Origin: Gluconacetobacter entanii
GTDB lineage: Bacteria > Pseudomonadota > Alphaproteobacteria > Acetobacterales > Acetobacteraceae
Reading direction: 5' to 3'
NCBI RefSeq assembly: GCF_003206495.1
Contig: NZ_NKUF01000002.1
Coordinates: 124,001-188,000, forward strand
Length of the DNA stretch: 64,000 nt
The notes below the pieces were generated by a model, which ran no database searches, was not told where the DNA came from, and saw only the letters and a program-made list of their open reading frames with translations. Within the stretch, counting starts at the first letter, position 1. Every line of letters starts with the position of its first letter. The position numbers and the translations under genes were made by a program. Shown piece after piece: positions 1-8,375 of this stretch.

Positions 1-1456
1 CAGGCAGCAGGACCGAGCCATAGCGCCCGATCCCCTTGCCCGCCAGTCCGGCAAGGCGCACTTCGAGGTGATGCTGGAGGATCGGCACGATCATGGATCC
101 GCCACCGCCCCATGCGATGGCGGTGTGGTTCACGCCCTCACCCCCGATGACCGAACGGTCATGCGGGAAATGCAGGATGCCTTCCATTTCATAATGGCCC
201 CATGACGGGTCGCCTGCGACCTTTGCGATGATGTCGGGCGCGATTTCGTTGGAGTAGTTCGTGCTCGATCCCGTCAGGCCCACGCCGTTCGATCCCACCT
301 TGGCATAGTTGCCGCTGCCGGGCAGGGCATATTCGCCATTGTCGCTATAGGCGGAAAAGCCGGTGGTGTCATAGATCGTGGCCGGGTTTTCGATCGACAG
401 GCCCGCCCACAGGCGATGCTCCAGGAAGTCCTTGACGAGGCGCACCTGCCACTGCCGCGCCCATGTCTGCCCGGCAAGGATGGAGGATTCGATGGTTTCC
501 GGCAAGCTTTCCTGGCGCGGGATGATGCCGACGCGATCCGGGGTCAGCATCGTCCAGGCCTGCCCGATCAGGAAGTGCCAGTTGGTCTTGGAATCATCGA
601 GCGTCAGGTACGCCTGGCGCAGGCGCGGGACATAGGAATTGCTTTCATACGGGTTGGTCGTCTCCGCACTTGCGCCGAAATCGCTTTCGACAAATCCCGC
701 CACCGTCATGTGCGTGCCCAGCGGCGCGCGCGCCATCAGGGAGAAGCGGGTATAGCGCGCGTCCCCGGTAAAGTTGTCGGTGTGGAAGTTCGAACTGTTG
801 CGGAAGGGGATGTTCGCCCACGAATTGAAGATGCCCGAGGCGACATGGCGGTTTTCCTCCACCGCGGCGGCGTCGAAGAATCCACCAAGGATGATCGACA
901 CGGACCCGGCATGGAACACCTTGCTGCCCAGTGCGCCGGCGGACTGCGCGCCCACGGTTTCACGCGTGTGCGGGCCGACATTGTTGTTCGCCATGTGCGA
1001 AATCAGGTCCTCGTCACGATGGGCGACGACGGATTCGAATGTCGGCGTGTCGATGAACGACCCGTTCGGATTGTCCGAATGTCCCCCGATATGCGGGCTC
1101 CCCATGCCTGGTGGCGTGCGTTCGCCCGTGGCCGTAAGGCGCCCTTCCTGCGGGGTCCAGCCACCACGCACATGGCCTGCGCTGCCTGAAACCTGCAGGG
1201 AATGTCCCCCCGTGCCCGAACCCGTGCCGGTTCCGGCGTGGGCGCGGTGCTGCGCGATCTGCTGGCGCATGGCCTGCAGGCTGCGCTGCAGTTCCATCTG
1301 CTGTTGCTGGAGATGTTCCATCTGCCGCTCCATGATATCGAGCGATTCCGGATCATCATCGGCCAAGCCGGCCGAGGCAGGCACCATGAAGGAACACAGC
1401 AGCAGGGCGGCCGACAGGCTGAGCCAGACGGCACGGCGGGGGAAAAGATTCGGCAT
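1..1456 (-). CDS. Outer-membrane porin-like protein (C-terminus beyond window)
   Basis: The frame is open from an ATG at 1456 down to base 1, giving about 485 residues with no stop, so the 3' end lies outside the window. The N-terminus (MPNLFPRRAVWLSLSAALLL) is a typical signal peptide ending near ASA-G. It is followed by a Gln/Met-rich heptad stretch (about residues 40-70, ERQMEHLQQQQMELQRSLQ) that looks like a short trimerising coiled coil. The rest is rich in Gly, Asn and aromatics with alternating short hydrophobic segments, as expected for a beta-barrel, for example a stretch around ARYTRFSLMARAPLGT and SWGHYEMEGILHFPHD. This matches the general plan of trimeric porins with an N-terminal coiled coil. 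Substrate unknown; the barrel assignment is inferred from composition. Confidence 0.6.
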   Translation of the reverse strand, partial: MPNLFPRRAVWLSLSAALLLCSFMVPASAGLADDDPESLDIMERQMEHLQQQQMELQRSLQAMRQQIAQHRAHAGTGTGSGTGGHSLQVSGSAGHVRGGWTPQEGRLTATGERTPPGMGSPHIGGHSDNPNGSFIDTPTFESVVAHRDEDLISHMANNNVGPHTRETVGAQSAGALGSKVFHAGSVSIILGGFFDAAAVEENRHVASGIFNSWANIPFRNSSNFHTDNFTGDARYTRFSLMARAPLGTHMTVAGFVESDFGASAETTNPYESNSYVPRLRQAYLTLDDSKTNWHFLIGQAWTMLTPDRVGIIPRQESLPETIESSILAGQTWARQWQVRLVKDFLEHRLWAGLSIENPATIYDTTGFSAYSDNGEYALPGSGNYAKVGSNGVGLTGSSTNYSNEIAPDIIAKVAGDPSWGHYEMEGILHFPHDRSVIGGEGVNHTAIAWGGGGSMIVPILQHHLEVRLAGLAGKGIGRYGSVLLP

Positions 1457-1597
1457 ATATTACCAGTGGGCCTCGGACTACGGGTCAAGACTACTGTGTG
1501 TCAAAACATTTCCCGGCTTCGGCGTAAATGATAATTTCTTTTAAGAAGGATATTTTTACCTTCTGTAATATCGGATACGCGGTTCGGGGCGCTTTTT

Positions 1598-2245
1598 TCA
1601 TGTCACGCTGCCATCACGCCGCGCGGTGACGCCATAAACCGTGTCATGCCAGACGGCATCGTTGGGGGGCGGCGTCACGCTGCCGGTATCGGTATGGGCG
1701 AAGCCCGCGCGCTGCATGAGGATACGCACAAGGCGCTGGCGTTCATCGCTTTCGAGTGCCTGCCATAATGCGACGGCTTTTTGTGGAACAAAACTGTTTC
1801 CATATGTAACAAGGACCAGTCCGCCGGGTTGCAGGACGCGCGCGATTTCGCGAAACAGCGCGACAGGGTGCCGCAGGTAGGGCACGACATCGCACAGGCA
1901 TACGGCGTCAAGCGATTCATCGGCCAGCGGCAGTTCGGGCGTGTCATTGAGGTCCTGGACGATGCGCTGCGTCAGGCGGTCGTTGGATTCAAGCGCCGGG
2001 GCGTCCACCCCGATGCCGATCACGGCGTCAAATGCGACGTTGTCAGGCAGGTGGCTGTCGCTTCCGGCCATCAGGTCAAGGATACGCCCGCCTTCGGGCA
2101 GCATGGTGCGGTACAGCGCCGTGACCGCCGTGCAGGCCCCGGCATCCAGCATCGGGCCGGAGGGACGGGTGGACCAGAAGGCGGTGTCGGAGTCGTGCGA
2201 TGCGCTGAGGAAGGCGCCGGGATGAAAGCCGTGCAGATCGTTCAT
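1598..2245 (-). CDS. Class I SAM-dependent methyltransferase
   Basis: About 215 residues with a Rossmann-type methyltransferase core: motif I GGRILDLMAGSDSHLP, an acidic strand-2 region, motif IV SLDAVCLCDVVPYLRHP and the post-motif helix/strand REIARVLQPGGLVLVTYGN, which resembles Methyltransf_11 proteins. The substrate cannot be told. The frame stays open to an ATG at 2353, but the extra 36 residues look like random high-GC translation; I prefer the ATG at 2245 (MNDLHGFHPGAFLS), although neither start has a clear Shine-Dalgarno. The gene is divergent from gloA. Confidence 0.7.
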   Translation of the reverse strand: MNDLHGFHPGAFLSASHDSDTAFWSTRPSGPMLDAGACTAVTALYRTMLPEGGRILDLMAGSDSHLPDNVAFDAVIGIGVDAPALESNDRLTQRIVQDLNDTPELPLADESLDAVCLCDVVPYLRHPVALFREIARVLQPGGLVLVTYGNSFVPQKAVALWQALESDERQRLVRILMQRAGFAHTDTGSVTPPPNDAVWHDTVYGVTARRDGSVT

Positions 2246-2388
2246 GAATATGCCAGATGCGACGGGGTTGGACGAAACGGCCGGTCGCCTGCACGTTTCG
2301 CCGTGCGCGAAAAGACGCCACGGCATGTTGAGAATGCCGCCGGTTGCCGCCATTTACGACAGATTGCATCAAGGGAGAAAGCGCAGAC

Positions 2389-2790
2389 ATGGCCAGAATG
2401 ATCCATTCCATGATCCGTGTGCGTGACGCGGATGCCTCCATGGCGTTCTATGACCTCGCATTCGGCCTCAGGCCGGTGGACCGGCTTGTGTTCGAGACGT
2501 TCACGCTGATCTACCTTGCGAATGCGGAGCAGACGTTCGAACTCGAACTGACGGTCAACCACGACCGCGACCGCCCGTATGACCTTGGCGACGGGTATGG
2601 CCACCTTGCCGTCTCGGTCGCGGATGTGGACGCCGAACATGCGCGCCTGTCCGCCGCCGGCCTGTCGCCGCTGCCGGTCAAGGACATGTCGTGCGGGGAG
2701 CGGTTCGTGGGGCGGTTTTTCTTCATCACCGACCCCGATGGTTACCGGATCGAGGTGCTGCAGCGTGGCGCGCCGGGGCGTTTCCTGTAA
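2389..2790 (+). CDS. gloA: Glyoxalase I (lactoylglutathione lyase)
   Basis: A 133-residue single-domain VOC-fold protein, the usual size of bacterial GlxI. It converts the methylglyoxal-glutathione hemithioacetal to S-lactoylglutathione in the cytosol. The four metal ligands are in the expected places: His6 (MARMIHSMIRV), Glu53 (FELELT), His72 (GYGHLAVSV) and Glu122 (YRIEVLQ), matching H5/E56/H74/E122 of E. coli GlxI. The start is the ATG at 2389, preceded by AGGGAG at 2372-2377; an in-frame ATG at 2344 has no such site and adds unrelated residues. About 80 bp separate it from dapF. Confidence 0.9.
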   Translation: MARMIHSMIRVRDADASMAFYDLAFGLRPVDRLVFETFTLIYLANAEQTFELELTVNHDRDRPYDLGDGYGHLAVSVADVDAEHARLSAAGLSPLPVKDMSCGERFVGRFFFITDPDGYRIEVLQRGAPGRFL

Positions 2791-2868
2791 AAACGCGTCG
2801 GCGGGCGACTCGCCGCAGGTGGCGGGCATGGTCGCGACGGGGATGATGTTGGCGTATATAGGGTTCGG

Positions 2869-3693
2869 ATGAAGACCAGCTTTTACAAGATGCATGGCCT
2901 GGGGAACGATTTCGTCGTCATGGACGAACGCGCCGCCCGCCTTGACCTGACGCCCGCGCGCATCGCCGCCCTGTCGGACCGTCAGCGCGGGATCGGCTGT
3001 GACCAGTTCGTGGTGCTGCGCCCCGCCTGCCGCGAGGGCGCGGACGTGTTCGTACGCTTCTTCAACGCCGATGGCAGCGAATCCGGGGCATGCGGCAATG
3101 CCTCGCGCTGTGTTGCGTCGCTGGTCGGGGGCGAACGGGGCATCACGTCCCCCGTGCTGCAGACCCGCGCCGGACTGCTGGAAAGTGAAATCGCCCCGGA
3201 TGGTACGGTCAGGGTCGATATGGGACCGCCCGCACTGGGCTGGCGTGACATTCCACTGGCGCGGGAGGTCGATACCCTGCACCTGCCGCTGTGGGGGGAC
3301 CCGGCGGCGGCGTCGATGGGCAACCCGCATGCCACCGTCTTCCTTGAGGCCGATGATGCGACCGACCCGCGCCAGCAGGGGCCGGTGATGGAACATGACC
3401 CGCTGTTCCCCGAACGCGCCAATATTGGCTTTGCGCAGGTACGCGCGCGCGACGACATGCGCCTGCGGGTGTGGGAACGTGGTGCGGGCCTGACGCTGGC
3501 ATGCGGGTCCGGGGCGTGTGCCGCCGTGGTCAATGGCGTGCGGCGCGGACTGGTCGATCGCACCTGTGCCGTGGAAATGGATGGCGGCGTGCTGTCGGTG
3601 ACATGGCGCGAGTCCGACGGCCATGTCCTGATGCGTGGCCCCGCCACGCTGAGTTTCGAAGGCTCTGTTGTGCTGGATACCTATCCCCGATGA
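2869..3693 (+). CDS. dapF: Diaminopimelate epimerase
   Basis: A 274-residue DapF, full family length. It interconverts LL- and meso-diaminopimelate for lysine and peptidoglycan synthesis using two cysteines without a cofactor. The N-terminus FYKMHGLGNDFVV is the family signature; the first active-site cysteine is in SGACGNASRC (about residue 75) and the second in LTLACGSGACAAV near the C-terminus. It is the first gene of a tight dapF-mtaB-ftsY cluster: its TGA stop overlaps the mtaB ATG by four bases. Confidence 0.96.
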   Translation: MKTSFYKMHGLGNDFVVMDERAARLDLTPARIAALSDRQRGIGCDQFVVLRPACREGADVFVRFFNADGSESGACGNASRCVASLVGGERGITSPVLQTRAGLLESEIAPDGTVRVDMGPPALGWRDIPLAREVDTLHLPLWGDPAAASMGNPHATVFLEADDATDPRQQGPVMEHDPLFPERANIGFAQVRARDDMRLRVWERGAGLTLACGSGACAAVVNGVRRGLVDRTCAVEMDGGVLSVTWRESDGHVLMRGPATLSFEGSVVLDTYPR

Positions 3694-4940
3694 AAAAGCC
3701 TGAAATCCTGACATTCGGCTGCCGGCTCAACACCTATGAAAGCGAGGTGATGCGCACCCATGCGGCCGGTCTGGACAATGTCGTGATCGTCAATACCTGC
3801 GCGGTGACGGCGGAGGCCGAGCGCCAGGCGCGTCAGGCGGTGCGCCGCGCCCATCGCGACCGTCCCGACGCGCGCATCGTCGTGACGGGATGCGCGGCCC
3901 AGATCGACCCCGAACGCTGGGCCGCGCTGCCCGGTGTGACGCGGGTGCTGGGCAACCGGGAAAAACTGTCCGCCGAAAGCTGGAGCGAGGCCGCGCTGTC
4001 GCAGGGCAATGCCGTGTCCGACATCATGGCCGCGCGTGAAAGCGCGCCGCATCTGGTGACGGAATTCGCGGGCCGCACCCGCGCCTTTGTGGAGGTGCAG
4101 CAGGGGTGCGACCATCGCTGCACCTTCTGCATCATTCCCTTCGGGCGCGGGCCGTCGCGCTCCGTCCCCGTCGGCGCGGTGGTGGAGCAGGTGCGTGCGC
4201 TCGTCGCCTCAGGCTACCGGGAGGTGGTGATGACCGGCGTGGACATCACCTCATGGGGGGGTGACCTGCCGGGGCAGCCCTCGCTGGGGCAGTTGTGCCG
4301 CAGGCTGCTGGCTCTGGTGCCCGAACTCGAACGGCTGCGCCTGTCGTCGGTCGATCCGGTGGAGATTGATGACGATCTGTGGCAACTGCTGGCGCAGGAA
4401 CCGCGTTTCATGCCGTATCTGCACCTGTCGCTGCAGGCGGGGTCTGACATGATCCTCAAGCGCATGAAGCGTCGCCACCTGACGGCGGATGTCGCCGCCG
4501 TCATTGCGCGGGCGCGCGGATTGCGGCCCGATATCGGGATCGGCGCGGACGTGATCGCCGGTTTCCCGACCGAGGACGAGGCGCTGTTCAACGAGACGCT
4601 GGACTTCATCGCGGGGCAGGCGCTGCCTTACCTGCATGTCTTCCCCTACAGCGAACGGCCCGGCACGCCCGCAGCAAGGATGCCCGCCATCCCCATGGCG
4701 CAGCGACGCGAACGTGCCGCACGCCTGCGCGCGGCCGGGGCGCAGGCGGCGCGCACCTATCACGCGGGGCTGCTCGGGCGGCCGCTGCGGGTGCTGATGG
4801 AGACGCAGACATCCGGGCATTCCGAGGAATTCGCCCCGGTGCGGCTGGCGGATGGTGTTGCGCCGTCGCAGGCGGGACGGATCGAGACGGTGCGGCCCGT
4901 GGCTTTTGACGATAACGGACTGGTGGCGGAAATTTCCTGA
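3690..4940 (+). CDS. mtaB: tRNA t6A methylthiotransferase (MtaB)
   Basis: A 416-residue radical-SAM methylthiotransferase. MtaB adds a methylthio group to t6A37 of ANN-decoding tRNAs. The N-terminal UPF0004 domain starts EILTFGCRLNTYESEVM with further cluster cysteines in VIVNTCAVT and VVTGCAAQ. The radical-SAM CxxxCxxC is in GCDHRCTFCIIPFGRG (about residues 138-145), and a TRAM-like C-terminal domain follows. GCRLN at the N-terminus favours the MtaB/YqeV branch over MiaB. The start is the ATG at 3690, which overlaps the dapF stop (ATGA); the frame is open further upstream but only over dapF. Confidence 0.93.
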   Translation: MKKPEILTFGCRLNTYESEVMRTHAAGLDNVVIVNTCAVTAEAERQARQAVRRAHRDRPDARIVVTGCAAQIDPERWAALPGVTRVLGNREKLSAESWSEAALSQGNAVSDIMAARESAPHLVTEFAGRTRAFVEVQQGCDHRCTFCIIPFGRGPSRSVPVGAVVEQVRALVASGYREVVMTGVDITSWGGDLPGQPSLGQLCRRLLALVPELERLRLSSVDPVEIDDDLWQLLAQEPRFMPYLHLSLQAGSDMILKRMKRRHLTADVAAVIARARGLRPDIGIGADVIAGFPTEDEALFNETLDFIAGQALPYLHVFPYSERPGTPAARMPAIPMAQRRERAARLRAAGAQAARTYHAGLLGRPLRVLMETQTSGHSEEFAPVRLADGVAPSQAGRIETVRPVAFDDNGLVAEIS

Positions 4941-4941
4941 C

Positions 4942-5937
4942 ATGGCTCTTGGTTTCTTTTCACGACTCAAGGCGGGGCTGTCGCGCTCCACACAGAAACT
5001 CAGCGGTGGGTTGAGCGCGGTCTTCACCCGGCGCAAGCTTGATGACCAGGCGCTGGAGGATCTGGAGGACCTGCTGATTTCCGCTGACCTCGGGCCGAAT
5101 GTGGCGGCGAAGGTGATTGATTCCTTCCGCACGTCGAAATTCGGCAAGGAAGTCACGGACGAGGAAGTCCGCAGCGCGCTGGCGGAAGAAATCGCAAAGA
5201 TCCTTGAACCCGTCGCCATCCCGTTCGAACCCGATCACGCGCACAAGCCGCATGTCGTGCTGGTGGTGGGCGTCAACGGCACCGGCAAGACCACGACGAT
5301 CGGCAAGATGGCCCGCTATTATGGCGAGCAGGGCAAGAAAGTGATGATGGTCGCGGGCGACACGTTCCGCGCCGCCGCGGTGGAGCAGTTGCAGGTCTGG
5401 GGCGAACGCGTGGGCGCGCCGGTCATTGCCGGTCCCCCCAATGCCGATGCCGCAGGCCTTGCGTTCGAAGCGCTGAAGAAGGGCAAGGCGGAGGGTGCGG
5501 ACCTGCTGCTGGTCGATACCGCCGGGCGCCTGCATAACAAGGGCGCGCTGATGGAGGAACTGGCGAAGATCATCCGCGTGATGCGCAAGTTCGATGAAAC
5601 CGCCCCCCATTCCGTCTTCCTCGTGCTGGACGCCACCACGGGCCAGAACGCGATGGAGCAGGTGCGCGTGTTCAAGGAACTGGTGAATGTCACGGGACTG
5701 GTGGTGACAAAGCTGGATGGTTCGGCGCGTGGCGGCATTGTCGTGGCGCTGGCGGATGCATTCGGCCTGCCGGTCCATATGGTCGGCGTGGGCGAACAGG
5801 CGGAGGACCTGCGTCCGTTCTCCGCACAGGCGTTTGCGCAGGGACTGGTGGGTGACGACATCAAGGTGATCGACCGCGACACCCCGGCCGAAGGCGGGGA
5901 AAAGAAGGAAGAAGCGCCACCACCAGAAGAAAAGTAA
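4942..5937 (+). CDS. ftsY: Signal recognition particle receptor FtsY
   Basis: A 331-residue SRP-family GTPase that docks the SRP-ribosome complex at the inner membrane. A short N-terminal helical segment (MALGFFSRLKAGLSRSTQKL) leads into the NG domain: P-loop GVNGTGKTTT, the DTFRAAA insertion motif, DTAGRLHN and TKLDGSARGG are all intact. The acidic A-domain of enterobacterial FtsY is absent, as is usual in alphaproteobacteria; instead there is a Glu/Lys-rich C-terminal tail. The ATG at 4942 lies one base after the mtaB stop. A double-hairpin repeat begins directly after the stop. Confidence 0.96.
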   Translation: MALGFFSRLKAGLSRSTQKLSGGLSAVFTRRKLDDQALEDLEDLLISADLGPNVAAKVIDSFRTSKFGKEVTDEEVRSALAEEIAKILEPVAIPFEPDHAHKPHVVLVVGVNGTGKTTTIGKMARYYGEQGKKVMMVAGDTFRAAAVEQLQVWGERVGAPVIAGPPNADAAGLAFEALKKGKAEGADLLLVDTAGRLHNKGALMEELAKIIRVMRKFDETAPHSVFLVLDATTGQNAMEQVRVFKELVNVTGLVVTKLDGSARGGIVVALADAFGLPVHMVGVGEQAEDLRPFSAQAFAQGLVGDDIKVIDRDTPAEGGEKKEEAPPPEEK

Positions 5938-6020
5938 AAGAAGTTTTTGGTGAAGCTTTTTTCAAAAAGCTTCGAAAGACGCCGCCTTTTTGGAAAAAGG
6001 CGGCACCCAAAAACTTTTAT
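5938..6020 (+). repeat. Double-hairpin intergenic repeat, copy 1 (forward)
   Basis: Begins right after the ftsY stop. Hairpin A is at 5952-5973 (arms GAAGCTTTTT / AAAAAGCTTC), hairpin B at 5981-6004 (arms GCCGCCTTTTT / AAAAAGGCGGC), and outer arms AGTTTTTGGTG ... CACCCAAAAACTTTT close the element. It lies in the ftsY/pgk convergent junction. Nine related copies occur in the window. Confidence 0.92.
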
Positions 6021-6043
6021 TTTTTGAAGTCTTTTCCGTCTAC

Positions 6044-6078
6044 AAAAAAGGGGACCATCCCACAAAGGATGATCCCCC
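6044..6078 (-). terminator. Rho-independent terminator of pgk
   Basis: On the minus strand a GGGGGATCATCC / GGATGGTCCCC hairpin is followed by a run of six T. It lies just downstream of the pgk stop at 6110. Confidence 0.75.
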
Positions 6079-6109
6079 AGACCCATCCGGGCGGTTACGA
6101 AACGGCCGC

Positions 6110-7333
6110 TCAGATCGGCAATGCGCGCTCGAACACGGATTCCAGCGCCATGATGCCCGGCAGGGTCTTGCCCTCCAGCCATTCAAGGAACGCACCGCCC
6201 GCGGTGGAAATGTAGGAAATCTCCTTCGTCACACCGGCATGACGCAGGGCGGAGACGGTGTCCCCCCCGCCGGCAATGCTTTTCAGCCTGCCTTCCTGCG
6301 TCAGGCGACCGACCTCCTGCGCCACCGCGTTCGTGCCCGCGTCAAAGGGCGGGATCTCGAACGCGCCAAGCGGCCCGTTCCAGACCAGCGTCTTGAACGT
6401 GGCGATCTTTGCGCACAGGTTGCGCACGGTCTGCGGGCCGACATCAAGGATCATCGCGTCATCGGGGATGGCGTCGATGGCGACAACCTGCGTGGGCACG
6501 TTGGCCTTGAACTCGGTCGCCGTCACCGCATCGACCGGCAGCACCACCTCGCACCCTTTTTCCCTGGCCTTTGCAAGGATGGCGCGCGCGGTGTCGTGCA
6601 TCTCGCCTTCCTGCAGGGAACGGCCGACCTTCACGCCCTGCGCGGCAAGGAACGTGTTGGCCATCGCACCACCGATGATCAGCACCTGTACCTTCTCCAG
6701 CAGGTTGCCGATCAGGTCCAGCTTGGTGGAGATCTTGGCCCCGCCAATGATTGCGCCGACCGGACGTTCGGGGTTTTCCAGCGCGATGTTCAGCGCGTTC
6801 AGTTCCGTCTCCATCAGGCGCCCGGCAAAGGACGGCAGGTGGCGGGCCACGCCCTCGGTGGAGGCATGGGCGCGGTGGGCCGCGGAAAACGCGTCATTGA
6901 CGTAGAAATCCGCCAGCGACGCCAGCGATTTGGCAAGGTCGGGGTCGTTCGCTTCCTCGCCGGGGTGGAAACGGGTGTTTTCCAGCACCACCACATCGCC
7001 GTCCTGCATCGCATCGACGGCCTTCTGCGCCACGGGGCCAATGCAGTCATCGGCAAAGGTCACGGGACGGCCCAGCGCATCGCCCAGCGCATCGGCAATC
7101 GGGGCCAGCGACATTTCAGGCACGCGCTGCCCCTTGGGGCGGTCGAAATGGCTGACCACGATGACGCGCGCACCCTTCTGCGCCAGTTCCTGGATCGTCG
7201 GCAGCAGGCGCAGCAGGCGGGTGGCGTCGGTAATCTGCCCCCCCTTGACCGGAACGTTCAGGTCCGCGCGCAGAAGAACCTTCTTGCCCGCGGGCTGAAG
7301 CTGATCCAGCGTCTTGAATGCGACGGTCGTCAT
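6110..7333 (-). CDS. pgk: Phosphoglycerate kinase
   Basis: A 407-residue PGK that interconverts 1,3-bisphosphoglycerate/ADP and 3-phosphoglycerate/ATP. The N-terminal substrate motif [23 protein letters not shown], and the nucleotide-domain motif [14 protein letters not shown] followed by [12 protein letters not shown] are all present. The ATG at 7333 overlaps the gapA stop (ATGA), so the two are translationally coupled. The frame is open to 7387 but that part lies within gapA. Confidence 0.97.
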   Translation of the reverse strand: MTTVAFKTLDQLQPAGKKVLLRADLNVPVKGGQITDATRLLRLLPTIQELAQKGARVIVVSHFDRPKGQRVPEMSLAPIADALGDALGRPVTFADDCIGPVAQKAVDAMQDGDVVVLENTRFHPGEEANDPDLAKSLASLADFYVNDAFSAAHRAHASTEGVARHLPSFAGRLMETELNALNIALENPERPVGAIIGGAKISTKLDLIGNLLEKVQVLIIGGAMANTFLAAQGVKVGRSLQEGEMHDTARAILAKAREKGCEVVLPVDAVTATEFKANVPTQVVAIDAIPDDAMILDVGPQTVRNLCAKIATFKTLVWNGPLGAFEIPPFDAGTNAVAQEVGRLTQEGRLKSIAGGGDTVSALRHAGVTKEISYISTAGGAFLEWLEGKTLPGIMALESVFERALPI

Positions 7334-8355
7334 CACAGGCTGCCAAACAGGGCGGCGGTATCGGACATACGGTTGGAGAAGCCCCATTCGTTGTCGTACC
7401 AGCTACAGATGCGCACCAGCTTGCCGCCGTCGATCACCGCCGTCTGCGTCGCGTCAAAGGTGGAGGAGGCAACCGAGTGGTTGAAATCCGAACTCACCAG
7501 CGGGGCGGTGTTGTAGTCGAGGATCCCCTTGAGCGGCCCTTCGGATGCGGCCTTGCGCATCGCCTCGTTCACTTCTTCGACGGACGAGGGCGCGCGCTTT
7601 GGCACGAAGTCGAGCGAGACGAGCGAGACGTTGGGCGTCGGCACGCGGATGGCGGTCCCGTCAAGGCGTCCCTTCAGGTGCGGCAGGACGAGGCCCACGG
7701 CCCGCGCCGCCCCGGTGGAGGTCGGGATCATGTTCAGGGCGGCGCCACGCGCGCGGCGCGGATCCTTGTGCAGCGTATCCACCGTGCGCTGGTCGCCGGT
7801 ATAGGAATGGATGGTGACCATGTAGCCACATTCGATGCCGAACGCATCGTCCAGCACCTTCGCCACCGGGGCGAGGCAGTTGGTCGTGCATGACGCATTG
7901 GAAATGACCGTCATGTCTGACGTCAGCACGTCCTGGTTCACGCCATAGACGATCGTCGCATCGACGCCCGACGCCGGGGCGGAGACGATGACCTTGCGCG
8001 CGCCAGCCTTGATAAGCTGCGACGCACTTTCCTTGTCGGTGAAGCGGCCGGTGCATTCCATGGCCACGTCCACGCCTTCGAACGGGACCTTCGTCGGGTC
8101 CGCCTCGGCCGAGACATGGATGGGGGCATAGGTGCGGCCATTGGCCTTTATGATGATGCTGTTGCCTTCGACACGGACTTCGGCCGGGAAGCGGCCGTGC
8201 ACGCTGTCATAGGACAGGAGGTGGGCGTTCGCCTCGACACTGCCGAGGTCGTTGATGGCGACAGGGACGACGTCGGTGCGTCCGCTTTCGATGATCCCGC
8301 GCAGGACGAGGCGACCTATGCGACCGAAACCGTTGATCGCGACTTTGACAGCCAT
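7333..8355 (-). CDS. gapA: Glyceraldehyde-3-phosphate dehydrogenase (type I)
   Basis: A 340-residue phosphorylating GAPDH. The NAD-binding N-terminus [16 protein letters not shown] is intact, and the catalytic cysteine is Cys156 in [13 protein letters not shown], with the partner His in [10 protein letters not shown]. It sits between the transketolase-like gene (20 bp upstream) and pgk (4-bp overlap), a carbohydrate-flux operon on the minus strand. Acetic acid bacteria rely heavily on the pentose phosphate pathway, which fits this grouping. Confidence 0.97.
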   Translation of the reverse strand: MAVKVAINGFGRIGRLVLRGIIESGRTDVVPVAINDLGSVEANAHLLSYDSVHGRFPAEVRVEGNSIIIKANGRTYAPIHVSAEADPTKVPFEGVDVAMECTGRFTDKESASQLIKAGARKVIVSAPASGVDATIVYGVNQDVLTSDMTVISNASCTTNCLAPVAKVLDDAFGIECGYMVTIHSYTGDQRTVDTLHKDPRRARGAALNMIPTSTGAARAVGLVLPHLKGRLDGTAIRVPTPNVSLVSLDFVPKRAPSSVEEVNEAMRKAASEGPLKGILDYNTAPLVSSDFNHSVASSTFDATQTAVIDGGKLVRICSWYDNEWGFSNRMSDTAALFGSL

Positions 8356-8375
8356 TTCTTATTCTCCGTTCAAGG

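Noticed and set aside
2242-3714. A 490-codon minus-strand frame opposite gloA and dapF
   Set aside because: Both sense genes are unmistakable; the frame is a compositional shadow.
5990-7516. A 508-codon plus-strand frame opposite pgk
   Set aside because: Antisense shadow of pgk and gapA; begins inside the repeat element.
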